Made by a program: the position numbers and the translations under genes | Shown: piece by piece, positions 8,480 through 16,846 of the stretch | Layout: every line of letters starts with the position of its first letter | How positions within the stretch are numbered: position 1 is the first letter of the stretch | NCBI RefSeq assembly: GCF_000519185.1 | Contig: NZ_JAFA01000002.1 | Location: 367,003-431,002 of the forward strand | Reading direction: 5' to 3' | Length of the DNA: 64,000 bases | Source: Paraburkholderia nodosa DSM 21604 | GTDB lineage: Bacteria; Pseudomonadota; Gammaproteobacteria; Burkholderiales; Burkholderiaceae | The notes under the pieces: generated by a model | What the model was told of the DNA's origin: nothing | The model's input: the letters and a program-made list of their open reading frames with translations, nothing else | The model's database searches: none

Positions 8480-9064
8480 ATGCTGCGCGTACTACTCGTA
8501 ACCGACACCGACAAGCCTATCGGCGACCTGCGCGACGCGCTCGCCAAGCTCGGCTACGACATGCTCGCCGAGCCCGCGACGCCGCAGGCGCTGCATCGCG
8601 TCGTCGAGCGCGAACGGCCCGACGTCATCATCATCGATACGGAGTCGCCCTCGCGCGACACGCTCGAACAGCTCGCGGTGATGAACGCCACCGCGCCGCG
8701 CCCGGTGCTGATGTTCAGCCACGACGCCAACCAGCAACTGATCCGCTCGGCCGTGAATGCGGGTGTGACCGCGTACCTCGTGGAAGGGCTCGCGAGCGAG
8801 CGCCTCGCGCCGATCCTCGAAGTCGCGCTCGCGCGCTTCGCCCAGGAAGCGCAGTTGCGCGAGCGTCTCACGCAGGCCGAGAACGAACTGGCCGAGCGCA
8901 AGCTGATCGACCGCGCGAAACGCATCCTGATGGAGCAACAGAAGCTGACCGAGCCCGCCGCCTACGCGGCGCTGCGCAAGCGCGCGATGAACCAGAGCGT
9001 GAAGCTCGCCGAGGTCGCCCGCCAGATCGTCGCGCTCGCGCAAGCCCAGGAACGACCCGATTGA
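8480..9064 (+). CDS. nasT: NasT-type ANTAR response regulator (nitrate antiterminator)
   Basis: This 194-residue protein has a receiver-like domain (residues 1-125, IIIDTESPSRD holding the acceptor-site region). A coiled linker and a C-terminal ANTAR RNA-binding domain follow (about 140-192, LIDRAKRILMEQQKLTEPAA). ANTAR proteins bind paired hairpins in leader RNA and prevent termination; NasT does this for nitrate and nitrite assimilation genes. The start is the ATG at 8480; upstream frame has no coding signal. The next gene encodes the partner sensor NasS. A sigma-54 box and NtrC-type sites precede it. Confidence 0.9.
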   Translation: MLRVLLVTDTDKPIGDLRDALAKLGYDMLAEPATPQALHRVVERERPDVIIIDTESPSRDTLEQLAVMNATAPRPVLMFSHDANQQLIRSAVNAGVTAYLVEGLASERLAPILEVALARFAQEAQLRERLTQAENELAERKLIDRAKRILMEQQKLTEPAAYAALRKRAMNQSVKLAEVARQIVALAQAQERPD

Positions 9065-9084
9065 GCAGGAACGAAGCGCCGCCT

Positions 9085-10206
9085 ATGAACGCCACCCCCA
9101 CCCTCGCCGCGCCCGAGAAGACCCATCTGAAGATCGGCTTCGTGCCGCTCGCCGACGCCGCGCCGCTCGTCGCCGCGAAGCTGCTGGAGTTCGGCCACGC
9201 GCACGGCCTCACGCTCGAACTCTCGCGCCAGCCCTCGTGGGCCGCGCTGCGCGACAAGCTGCTGTCCGGCGAACTCGACGCCGCGCATTCGCTTTACGGG
9301 CTCGTGTATGGCGTGCAGCTCGGCCTGGGCGGCCCGCAGACCGACATGGCCGTGCTGATGGTGCTCAACCGCAACGGCCAGGCAATTTCGCTCTCGAACC
9401 GTCTCGCGGATGCGCTCGCCGAACACGGCTCGCTGCCGCGCGCGCTCGCGACGCTAGCGCGCAAGCCCGTGTTCGCGCAGACCTTCCCCACCGGCACGCA
9501 CGCGATGTGGCTGTACTACTGGCTCGCTTCGCAGGGCGTGCATCCGCTGCGCGATATCGAGAGCGTGGTGATACCGCCGCCGCAGATGGTGGCCGCGCTC
9601 GCCGAAGATCGCCTCGACGGCCTGTGCGTGGGCGAGCCGTGGCCAGGGCTTGCGCAGCAGCGCGGCGTGGGACGCACGATCATCGCGAGCGGGGCGATCT
9701 GGCCGGATCATCCCGAGAAGGTGCTCGCCTGCCGGCGCGATTTCGTGGAACGCCATCCGAAGACGGCGTGCGCGCTCGTGCAGACGATGCTCGAAGCGTG
9801 CCGCTGGCTGGATGGCGAAGGCAATCGGCGCGAGATTGCGCAGTGGCTCGCGCGCCCGGAGATGCTGGGTGTAGACGCCGCGCTGATCGCGGCACGGCTC
9901 GAAGCGGACGCGGCATCACGCACGCCGGGCATGAAGTTCTTCGAGGAAGGCCGCGTCAACTATCCGCACGAATCCGAAGGCGTGTGGTTTCTGACGCAGT
10001 TCGAACGATGGGGCATGCTTGCGCGCCGAAGCGACTACCGCGAGATCGCGCGCGGCTTGAACCAGACGGCGCTGTACGGGCAAGCGGCGGCGGCGATGGG
10101 AATCGCGCTGCCGGCCGGGACGGCCACCGCGCCGTTCGTCGATGGACGCGTTTGGGACGGAGAAGACGCGGTGGGATATGTGGAGGGGTTCGGTATCAAG
10201 GCGTAA
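9085..10206 (+). CDS. nasS: NasS-type nitrate sensor (CmpA/NrtA family, cytoplasmic)
   Basis: About 373 residues resembling the nitrate/bicarbonate-binding protein NrtA/CmpA (IGFVPLADAAPLVAAK at the start, GTHAMWLYYW and CVGEPWPG inside). It lacks any signal peptide or lipobox, which points to the cytoplasmic sensor NasS. In known nasTS systems NasS holds NasT inactive until nitrate or nitrite binds. A TTG at 9061 overlaps the nasT stop and is an alternative start adding eight residues, with a better placed ribosome site. No nitrate transporter or reductase gene follows, so the pair must act on genes elsewhere. Confidence 0.82.
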   Translation: MNATPTLAAPEKTHLKIGFVPLADAAPLVAAKLLEFGHAHGLTLELSRQPSWAALRDKLLSGELDAAHSLYGLVYGVQLGLGGPQTDMAVLMVLNRNGQAISLSNRLADALAEHGSLPRALATLARKPVFAQTFPTGTHAMWLYYWLASQGVHPLRDIESVVIPPPQMVAALAEDRLDGLCVGEPWPGLAQQRGVGRTIIASGAIWPDHPEKVLACRRDFVERHPKTACALVQTMLEACRWLDGEGNRREIAQWLARPEMLGVDAALIAARLEADAASRTPGMKFFEEGRVNYPHESEGVWFLTQFERWGMLARRSDYREIARGLNQTALYGQAAAAMGIALPAGTATAPFVDGRVWDGEDAVGYVEGFGIKA

Positions 10207-10230
10207 GCGCGGCTGGCCGCGCTCAGCCTG

Positions 10231-10524
10231 TCACTTCACGACGACCTGCGTATGCCCCACGACAGGCGGCTTCTCGAAGTACGGACCGACGAGGCGCCGC
10301 CATTCCTGAAAGTCATCCGACTCGCGAAAGTGCACCATGTGATCCTCGACGGTATCCCACTGCACGACGAGCACATACTGGTTCGGCTCTTCCACGCCGC
10401 GCTGCAGTTCCACGCTGCGGCAGCCGCGTGCGCGGTGAAAGAGCGGCAGCGCCTGCGCCACGTTTGCCTCGAATTCGGCGTTCTTGCCTGCGCTCACCGT
10501 GATGTGCGCCATCTCGTAGACCAT
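10231..10524 (-). CDS. Putative quinol monooxygenase (ABM domain)
   Basis: This 97-residue protein is a single antibiotic-biosynthesis-monooxygenase domain. Such dimeric ferredoxin-like proteins oxidise quinols or act on heme-like or polyketide substrates without cofactor. The pattern HITVSAGKNAEFEANV near the N-terminus, FHRARGCRS and YVLVVQWDT fits the fold. The ribosome site AAGGAG is six bases from the ATG. It lies 59 bases after the FAD oxidase gene on the same strand, probably co-transcribed. Confidence 0.82.
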   Translation of the reverse strand: MVYEMAHITVSAGKNAEFEANVAQALPLFHRARGCRSVELQRGVEEPNQYVLVVQWDTVEDHMVHFRESDDFQEWRRLVGPYFEKPPVVGHTQVVVK

Positions 10525-10545
10525 CCTGTTCTCCTTGTGATTCGT

Positions 10546-10570
10546 GTTGATTTGCGTTGATTTGCGTTGA
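10546..10570. repeat. Short tandem repeat, 10-base unit x2.5
   Basis: The unit GTTGATTTGC occurs twice, followed by GTTGA, in the 59-base gap between the oxidase gene and the monooxygenase gene. It may be only replication slippage. Confidence 0.7.
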
Positions 10571-10583
10571 TCCGCTACTGCAG

Positions 10584-11693
10584 TCAGTGTGTGTTCAGCC
10601 GGTCGATCACTTCGTCCGCGATCGCGAGCGAAGCCGTCAGCCCCGGCGACTCGATGCCGTAGAGGTTCACGAGCCCGCTCACGCCGTGCTCGCGCGCGTC
10701 CTGGATTACGAAGTCGCCGCCGTGCTTGCCCGCGGCCAGCTTCGGGCGAATGCCAGCATAACCCGGTTGCAGCGCGTCGTCAGGCAGCGCGGGCCAGTAG
10801 GTGCGAATCGCCTCGTAGAATTTCGCCGCGCGGCCCGGGTCCACGGTGTAGTCGATCGTGTAGATCCACTCCACGTCGGGACCGAAGCGTGCCTGGCAGC
10901 CAAGGTCGATCGTCAGGTGCACGCCCAGCCCCCCTTCCTCCGGCACCGGATAGATGAGCCGCGAAAACGGCGCCGCGCCCGCAAGCGAGTAGTAATTGCC
11001 CTTCGCGTAGCGCCCCGGCGGGATCGATTGCGCCGGCACGCCTTCGATGCAAGCCGCGACCGGCTGCGCGTAAAGGCCCGCGCTGTTCACCACGCGCGTG
11101 GCGAGCAATTCCATCGGCTCGTCGCCGCCTACTTTCAGGAGCGTCGGCCGGCCTGGCCGCGCGAGGCCGCCCGTGACCGGCGAGCAAAACGCGAGCATGC
11201 CGCCCGCCGCTTCGAAGTCGCCCTGCAGCGCGAGCATCAACCCGTGGCTGTCGACGATGCCCGTGGAGGGCGATTCGAGCGCCGCCACGCACTCGAGCGC
11301 GGGTTCCCGTGCGCGCGCCTCGCCGCGGTCGAGCCAGCGCAGGTCGTCCACGCCGTTGGCGGCCGCCGCCGCGCGAATCGCACGCAGCGCGTCGAGTTGC
11401 CCTTCGTGCGTCGCGACGATGAACTTGCCGCAACGGCTGTACTCCACGCCCTTCTCTTCGCAATACGCGTAAAGCTTGTGCTTGCCTTGCACGCACAGCC
11501 GCGCCTTGAGCGAGCCTTGCGGGTAGTAAATGCCCGCGTGTATCACTTCGCTGTTGCGCGAGCTGGTGCCCGTGCCGATGGCGTTCTCGCCCTCGACGAG
11601 GACCGTTTCCCAGCCCTGCTGCGCGCACGCGCGCGCAACCGCGAGACCGACCACGCCCGCGCCGATCACGACGCAATCGACCGTATCCATCAT
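10584..11693 (-). CDS. FAD-dependent oxidoreductase, LhgO (L-2-hydroxyglutarate oxidase) type
   Basis: This 369-residue DAO-family flavoprotein has the dinucleotide motif [17 protein letters not shown] at residues ~11-27 and the family block [17 protein letters not shown], typical of LhgO-like oxidases. The C-terminal part has [18 protein letters not shown], which closes over the FAD. LhgO oxidises L-2-hydroxyglutarate at the membrane quinone pool; related enzymes oxidise glycerol-3-phosphate or glycine, so the exact substrate is uncertain. The start has a GGAAGGAAG ribosome site. A small monooxygenase gene follows. Confidence 0.82.
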   Translation of the reverse strand: MMDTVDCVVIGAGVVGLAVARACAQQGWETVLVEGENAIGTGTSSRNSEVIHAGIYYPQGSLKARLCVQGKHKLYAYCEEKGVEYSRCGKFIVATHEGQLDALRAIRAAAAANGVDDLRWLDRGEARAREPALECVAALESPSTGIVDSHGLMLALQGDFEAAGGMLAFCSPVTGGLARPGRPTLLKVGGDEPMELLATRVVNSAGLYAQPVAACIEGVPAQSIPPGRYAKGNYYSLAGAAPFSRLIYPVPEEGGLGVHLTIDLGCQARFGPDVEWIYTIDYTVDPGRAAKFYEAIRTYWPALPDDALQPGYAGIRPKLAAGKHGGDFVIQDAREHGVSGLVNLYGIESPGLTASLAIADEVIDRLNTH

Positions 11694-11782
11694 GAAACTT
11701 CCTTCCTCGTCACACGAGTGCTGTTTCGACTGGCGCTATTTTGCCCAAATCGCTCGCCTTCCGTGAAAGGATGCGCACCATG

Positions 11783-11818
11783 AAAAAAACGCCGCCCGAT
11801 CGGTCGATCGGGCGGCGT
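11783..11818 (-). terminator. Rho-independent terminator of the porin gene
   Basis: A perfect 12-base stem, ACGCCGCCCGAT (11789-11800) with ATCGGGCGGCGT (11807-11818) around a six-base loop, is followed on the minus strand by a run of T residues (11783-11788). It lies 37 bases after the porin stop codon. Confidence 0.92.
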
Positions 11819-11854
11819 CAAACAACTACCGGAGATGATGAAGCTAGCGGTGCA

Positions 11855-12970
11855 TTAGAAGTGCGTATGCAGGCCCACGCGCGCAACCGCCTGGCTCTGA
11901 CCGCTCGAAGCGCCATCCGAGGAGTTCATGCCGTTGATCTGCGCAAGACCGCCCGAGCTGGCGCGCTGGTACACGCCCAGCACGTACACGCTGGTGCGCT
12001 TGGAAAGCGCGTAATCGACGATCGCCGCGACCTGGTGCGCGTGATTGTTGTCGACCACGTCGTTGCCCTTCATGTACATGTACGACGCGCCGGCGCTGAG
12101 TGCAGGCGTGAAGTTGTAGTGCGCGCCCACCGAGCCCTGATACACCGAGCCGCCGTTGGCCGAGTTGTGCACGGTGGTGAAGAGCGCGTTCGTGATCCAG
12201 CCGCCGAAACGGTAGTGCGCGCCGATACCCCAGTTACGCACGCTCACGTCGCCTTCGCCCGTCACGACCGTCTTGAGGTTCGTATAAGCCGCGTTCACGC
12301 CGAACTCATGCGCCGAGTAGTTCAGCGCGAAGCTCGTGCCGTTGGCCGTACCGATCGAGCCGGCCACGCCACCGAAGCTGTACATCGCGCCCGCGCTGAA
12401 ACCGCCGAACGTCGGCGACAGATACTTCACCGAGTTGTTGACGGTTTCGCCAGCCATGCGGTCCCAGTCGAACGACCCGGTCGGGTTGTTCGGCAGCGCG
12501 AGCTTCTGGAACGGACCCGCGCGGAAATCGTAGAAGTGGCCCGAGAGCTCCGCCGGATCGTTGCCCGCGAAATACAGCGAGTCCGTCATGAAGTCGTACT
12601 GGTTACCGAGCGTGAGCTTGCCCAGCTTGTCGTTGCTCAGACCCAGAATCGACGTACGGCTGAAGAGACTCTTGTTCGGCATGAAGGCGCCGTTGTCCAC
12701 CTGGAACTGGTTGACGAGCTGGAAGAAGGCCTTCGTGCCGCCGCCCAGGTCTTCCGTGCCGGTCATGCCCCAGAGGTTCGGGCCGTTCACGCCGTCGTCC
12801 ATCTTGACGTTGTGCTTGCCGCCCTGGTTGCTCACGTAGGTAATGCCCGTGTCCATCATGCCGTAGAGCGTGACACTGCTTTGCGCGAACGCCGGTGCAG
12901 CGCATGCCATCACACCGATGGCCCCCGTAATCGCCAATGCAATTTTTTTGTACTGCTTATGATCCTGCAT
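11855..12970 (-). CDS. Gram-negative porin (OmpC-type, Burkholderia)
   Basis: 371 residues with a signal peptide (ALAITGAIGVMACAAPAFAQ) followed by SSVTLYGMMDTGITYVSN, the typical first strand of beta-proteobacterial trimeric porins, and a C-terminal GLHTHF with terminal Phe for outer-membrane insertion. It forms a diffusion channel for small hydrophilic solutes. The start is the ATG at 12968-12970, with AGGAG nine bases upstream; the frame is open further but without signal-peptide logic. It has its own strong terminator, so it is probably a single-gene unit. Confidence 0.92.
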   Translation of the reverse strand: MQDHKQYKKIALAITGAIGVMACAAPAFAQSSVTLYGMMDTGITYVSNQGGKHNVKMDDGVNGPNLWGMTGTEDLGGGTKAFFQLVNQFQVDNGAFMPNKSLFSRTSILGLSNDKLGKLTLGNQYDFMTDSLYFAGNDPAELSGHFYDFRAGPFQKLALPNNPTGSFDWDRMAGETVNNSVKYLSPTFGGFSAGAMYSFGGVAGSIGTANGTSFALNYSAHEFGVNAAYTNLKTVVTGEGDVSVRNWGIGAHYRFGGWITNALFTTVHNSANGGSVYQGSVGAHYNFTPALSAGASYMYMKGNDVVDNNHAHQVAAIVDYALSKRTSVYVLGVYQRASSGGLAQINGMNSSDGASSGQSQAVARVGLHTHF

Positions 12971-13163
12971 TCTCCAAGTCTCCTGTTTTGAACAAACCTG
13001 TTTATTCGAGCATCGAAGGTTAGCGCTCTCGCCGCCCCGAGATCTGGCGAGCCGCAAGCAAGCGCGCGGCATGTGGGGCCACGCGGGTCAAACGCGCTCG
13101 AGTGGGCGAAGCGCCCGCCCGAACGCAAAAGCGATTCAGGACATCAATCGGTCAGGCAAACGC

Positions 13164-13523
13164 TCAGACCGCGTCGGGCACCTTGCGCGTCTTCAGGAAC
13201 GCTTCGAGGGTTTCGCCGCGCATGCTCGCGTACATGCCAAGATTCGTGATCTTCACGACGCGCGCGAACTTTTCGAGCACGAAGAAGCACACGCCGTATT
13301 GAATCAGGCCGAGCCAGTCCGTTGCGTCGACGAGCGCGCGCTCCTCGCTGGTGAGCGCGGCGGCATCGTAGGCGGCCTTGCGGTCGCGCAGCCACAGTTC
13401 GCGCGCTTGCGGCAGGCGCATTTCCCAGAAGAAGCGATTCAGGCGCATGGCCTTCATGCTCTGGCGAATGTCGAAGGGGTACGTGCCCGTCAGTTCCTCG
13501 ATGCCAACCAGTTGCGGATTCAT
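13164..13523 (-). CDS. Extradiol dioxygenase small subunit (LigA-like / C-terminal half of GalA)
   Basis: 119 residues of the LigA fold, all-helical and cap-like (LTGTYPFDIRQSMKAMRLNR, then DWLGLIQYGVCFFVLEKFAR and NLGMYASMRGETLEAFLKTR). In protocatechuate 4,5-dioxygenase this is the alpha subunit that closes the active site. In gallate dioxygenase the same domain is the C-terminal part of one chain. It overlaps the end of the catalytic-subunit gene by four bases (ATGA), so the two are translationally coupled. The sequence seems closer to the GalA C-terminus than to LigA, judged from memory of the families. Confidence 0.85.
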   Translation of the reverse strand: MNPQLVGIEELTGTYPFDIRQSMKAMRLNRFFWEMRLPQARELWLRDRKAAYDAAALTSEERALVDATDWLGLIQYGVCFFVLEKFARVVKITNLGMYASMRGETLEAFLKTRKVPDAV

Positions 13524-14365
13524 TGCTGGCCCTCTTCCTCGTACACCGTGACCGCCATCGCCGTGCTGGTCGCGAGATAGTAATTGCGATGGACTTCGCG
13601 GATCTTGCCGCCCAGCGCCCCGCGCATGGCGAGCCACATGATCGTCTCCACGCTTTCCGCGCCGCCGAGGCGCACGTAGTCCACGTGCTTCATGCGTGCG
13701 AGGCGCTCCGGATCGTTCACGATCAGGTCGAGGAACTCCATGTCCCATTCGGTGTTGTTGTAGCCGCTGCGCTCGCCGTGCACCTGGTGCGAAAGCCCGC
13801 CCGTGCCGACCACCACCACGTCGAGATCCTGCTCGAACGATTCGATCGCGCGGCGCAGCGCCTGGCCGATCCGGTAGCAGCGGTTGGCCGTGGGCAGCGG
13901 ATACTGGAGCACGTTCACCTGGATCGGCACCAGCGCCGCGGGCCAGCCGCCTTCGTGCGGCAGCATGAGCGAAAGCGGCGAGTTGCAGCCATGGTCGAGC
14001 GGCTTGTCCTGGAAGATCGTGAGATCGAACTCGTCGTTTACGAGTTGCTCGGCGATATGGATCGCGAGATCGGGGTGACCCGCGATGTCCGGCAGCGCGC
14101 GCTTGCCCCCGCCTTCGTCGGCGAACTCGTGCCTGGCAGAAACGCCCAGCGCGAACGTCGGGTAGCAGTCGAAGAAGAAGCTGTTGGCGTGGTCGTTGTA
14201 GAACATCACGAGCGCGTCCGGCTTGCGACCGGCGAGCCACTGCGCGACCGGTTCGTACCCCTGGAAGAGCGGCGCCCACGCGGGTTCTTTCTGCTTGCCC
14301 TTGTCGTATGCCATGCCGATTGTCGGCACGTGCGATGTGCCGATGCCGCCCACTATTCTTGCCAT
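13520..14365 (-). CDS. Class III extradiol dioxygenase catalytic subunit (gallate/protocatechuate 4,5-dioxygenase type)
   Basis: 281 residues of the LigB superfamily, opening the aromatic ring next to the hydroxyl groups with ferrous iron. Likely iron ligands include His12 in GTSHVP, a His in YNDHANSFFFD and a downstream Glu. The catalytic His is expected in GLSHQVHGERSGYNNTEWD. The text ADEGGGKRALPDIAGHPDLA and FQDKPLDHGCNSPLSLMLPH resembles P. putida GalA more than LigB. Order (catalytic domain first, LigA domain second) also equals GalA, so this looks like a gallate dioxygenase split into two genes. Protocatechuate remains possible. galB and galC lie 20 kb away. Confidence 0.85.
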   Translation of the reverse strand: MARIVGGIGTSHVPTIGMAYDKGKQKEPAWAPLFQGYEPVAQWLAGRKPDALVMFYNDHANSFFFDCYPTFALGVSARHEFADEGGGKRALPDIAGHPDLAIHIAEQLVNDEFDLTIFQDKPLDHGCNSPLSLMLPHEGGWPAALVPIQVNVLQYPLPTANRCYRIGQALRRAIESFEQDLDVVVVGTGGLSHQVHGERSGYNNTEWDMEFLDLIVNDPERLARMKHVDYVRLGGAESVETIMWLAMRGALGGKIREVHRNYYLATSTAMAVTVYEEEGQQ

Positions 14366-14738
14366 GATCTTGCCCTCTGCTGCTGTTCATGCGGCGCACT
14401 CGCGCCGCGCTGGACCGGATGCGTCGACAGACGCCTTCGATCCAGCACTTGGGATACGAAATTACAAAAACGCCGCCCGAACCGTAAGCAAGGGTTAACC
14501 ACGAATTTTTCCCTTTCCCTCATGAATTCAAGGCTTGTGCGCGCTTGCGCACACTCGGCCGATCGCGCAAACCCGCGCGCCGCAACGGTTTTTGGTATCC
14601 TGAAACACCATTGCGGGAACTGCGGCCGATCCGGCCCGGCAACCCTCTCATAAACGAAACAGATATCAAAAGAACGAACTCGCAAGGGCCACGCGCGCCA
14701 TACGCCGCGCGCCTCGCCTGTTGCGATTCACGCATGAC
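14366..14738. promoter_or_regulatory. Divergent promoter region between dioxygenase and GntR genes
   Basis: This 373-base gap should hold the promoters for the dioxygenase operon (minus) and the GntR regulator (plus). The one candidate site I see is TGGT (14593-14596) and ACCA (14607-14610), an inverted repeat with a 10-base spacer, of the kind bound by FadR-type GntR dimers. No open frame in the gap looks coding. Confidence 0.35.
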
Positions 14739-15479
14739 ATGAACGGGACGACCCAGCAAACCATCGTGCAGGCGCTGCGCACGCGCATCCTCTCCGGCGA
14801 ACTCGAGCCCGGCGAGCGGCTCGTCGAGGCGCAGCTCGCCGAGCGACTCGGCATTTCGCGCACGCCGCTGCGCTATGCGCTGAGTGTGCTCGCGACCGAA
14901 GGCCTCGTCGAGCGCTCGGGCGCGCGCGGCTACACCGTGCGGCGCTTTTCGGTGACCGACGTGCTCAACGCGATCGACGTGCGCGGCGTACTCGAAGGGC
15001 TCGCCGCACGCACGGTTGCCGAGCGCGGCGTGGACGCGGCGCTCGCGCGCGCGCTCGAAGACTGCCTGCGCGAAGGCGACGCGATTTTCGCGGCCGGCGT
15101 GCTCGACAGCGAAGCGGAAACGCGCTACGCCGCGATGAACGGCCGCTTCCACGCACTGATTGTGCAAGCGGCGCACAATCTTGCGGTGAGCGCCGCGCTA
15201 GGGCTCAACGACAAGATTCCATTCGTCTCGCCGGGCACGGTGGTGTTCGACAAGGCCGCGCAGCAGCGCCAGTTCATGATGCTTTCGTATGCGCACCGCC
15301 AGCATCACGCCATCGTCGGCGCGCTCGTGAACGGCGAAGGCGCACGCGTCGAGGCGCTGATGAAAGAGCACACGCATATTTCGAAGGAGAGCCTCAATCT
15401 CTCGGTTGACCGGCTGCATCTGAGCGCGGCCGGCAACGCCGCCGCCGCAGTTGGCACGGTTGCCACGGTCGCCGCATGA
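14739..15479 (+). CDS. GntR family transcriptional regulator (FadR/FCD subfamily)
   Basis: 246 residues. A winged helix-turn-helix at about 5-70 (ERLGISRTPLRYALSVLATE) is followed by an all-helical FCD ligand domain (about 85-220). FCD regulators typically repress catabolic operons until an acid metabolite binds. The ATG at 14739 gives the usual family N-terminus; a TTG six codons earlier is less likely. It is divergent from the dioxygenase genes and precedes a LysR-type gene by 40 bases, so two regulators may share control of the ring-cleavage operon. Confidence 0.88.
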   Translation: MNGTTQQTIVQALRTRILSGELEPGERLVEAQLAERLGISRTPLRYALSVLATEGLVERSGARGYTVRRFSVTDVLNAIDVRGVLEGLAARTVAERGVDAALARALEDCLREGDAIFAAGVLDSEAETRYAAMNGRFHALIVQAAHNLAVSAALGLNDKIPFVSPGTVVFDKAAQQRQFMMLSYAHRQHHAIVGALVNGEGARVEALMKEHTHISKESLNLSVDRLHLSAAGNAAAAVGTVATVAA

Positions 15480-15519
15480 GACACGGCGCGTATCCCACCC
15501 AAAACGACATGATCGAGCC

Positions 15520-16779
15520 GTGAGCCAGCCCGAACTCCTGAACCTCGCGCATCTGCGCGCTTTTCGCCTCGTTGCCGACACAGGCAGCGCCACGCGCGCC
15601 GCTTCGGCCCTGTATCGCGCGCAATCGGCCGTCACACGCTCGGTGCAGGAACTGGAGACGGCGCTGGGCGCGCCGCTCTTCGAGCGCAAGCCTTCGGGCA
15701 TGCTGCCCACGGCCGTGGGCCGCGTGGTGCTCGAGCGCTGCGCGCGCATTTTCGGCGAACTGGAAGAACTCGCGCAGTGGTGCGCCGCGCGCCAGGCGCG
15801 CCGGCGCGCGTTGAGCGAAGGCACGCTGCCCGCGTATCTGCTCAACACGCGGCGGCTGCAGCTATTCGTCGCTCTCGCGCGGCACCGCCATATGCCGAGC
15901 ACGGCCAATGCATTCGGCATCAGCCAGCCCGCCGTGAGCAGCGCGATGCGCGTGCTCGAAAGCGGCTCGGGTGTCACGCTCTTCCATCGCGGGCCGCGCG
16001 GCGTGCTGCTCACGGCCGAGGGCGAGACCTTCCTGCTGCACGTGCGGCGCGCGCTCAACGAACTGCGCCACGTGCCCGACGATATCGCGGCGCTGCACGG
16101 CAACATCCAGGGCGCGGTGACGGTGGGCGCGCTGCCTTTGGGCCGCACGCTGATCCTGCCGGCCGCCATCGCGCGCCTTTCCGCGCAGCATCCGGGCGTG
16201 CGCGTGGTGACCGACGAAAGCGCTTATGAACTGCTCGTGGCGGGCCTGCGCGCGGGCGACGTGGACTTCGTGCTCGGCGCGCTGCGCGAAAACGATGCGG
16301 CAAGCGGCCTGGGCAACGAACGATTGATGTCGGAGGACATGGTCGTGCTCGCGCGGCGCGATCATCCGCTCGCGAAAAAGCACGGCCTCGCACTGAACGA
16401 TCTGCGTGATGCGCAGTGGATACTTTCGCGCACGCATTCGCCCTCGCGCGGGCTGCTCGAAGCGCAGTTCCGCCGCGTGAAGCTCAAGCCGCCCCTGCCC
16501 ACCGTCGAAACCGCCGATCTCGCCGTGATTCGCGGGCTACTGCTCGGCACGGACATGATCACGGCGCTCTCGGCGCAGCAGTTGCACTACGAAATCGAAT
16601 CGGGGCAGTTGGTGATTCTCGACGTGCCGCTGCAGCACACGCGCCGCGATATCGGGCTTACGCTGCGCGCGCAGGGCTCGCCCTCGCCTGCGGCACGCGC
16701 GCTGATCGACGCGATCCGGCTCGCGGTGATGGATGTTGCGCCCGCAACGCGCGTGGTGGAGGGGCGGCGCGCGGGGTGA
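15520..16779 (+). CDS. LysR-type regulator with two N-terminal helix-turn-helix domains
   Basis: 419 residues, about 120 longer than a normal LysR protein. Residues 11-68 form one LysR helix-turn-helix (GSATRAASALYRAQSAVTRS), and residues 111-170 form a second, different one (STANAFGISQPAVSSAMRVL). A standard substrate-binding domain follows. The frame between the two is continuous with no internal stop or start signal, so this is a genuine tandem-domain protein. The start is GTG at 15520 (MSQPELLNLAHLRAF). It follows the GntR gene by 40 bases and probably helps control the nearby dioxygenase genes. Confidence 0.85.
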   Translation: MSQPELLNLAHLRAFRLVADTGSATRAASALYRAQSAVTRSVQELETALGAPLFERKPSGMLPTAVGRVVLERCARIFGELEELAQWCAARQARRRALSEGTLPAYLLNTRRLQLFVALARHRHMPSTANAFGISQPAVSSAMRVLESGSGVTLFHRGPRGVLLTAEGETFLLHVRRALNELRHVPDDIAALHGNIQGAVTVGALPLGRTLILPAAIARLSAQHPGVRVVTDESAYELLVAGLRAGDVDFVLGALRENDAASGLGNERLMSEDMVVLARRDHPLAKKHGLALNDLRDAQWILSRTHSPSRGLLEAQFRRVKLKPPLPTVETADLAVIRGLLLGTDMITALSAQQLHYEIESGQLVILDVPLQHTRRDIGLTLRAQGSPSPAARALIDAIRLAVMDVAPATRVVEGRRAG

Positions 16780-16846
16780 ATCCGCACCTGCATGAGACGA
16801 TCATCAGCGACAATCGAAAGTCCGTAGTGCAAAGCGTTGCGGTCGT

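Noticed and set aside
9061..9084. TTG start for nasS overlapping nasT
   Set aside because: Plausible, with a ribosome site, but ATG at 9085 gives the family N-terminus; left as an alternative in the entry.
13073..13163. Possible terminator between the dioxygenase genes and the porin promoter
   Set aside because: No stem with a following T-run could be found by eye.
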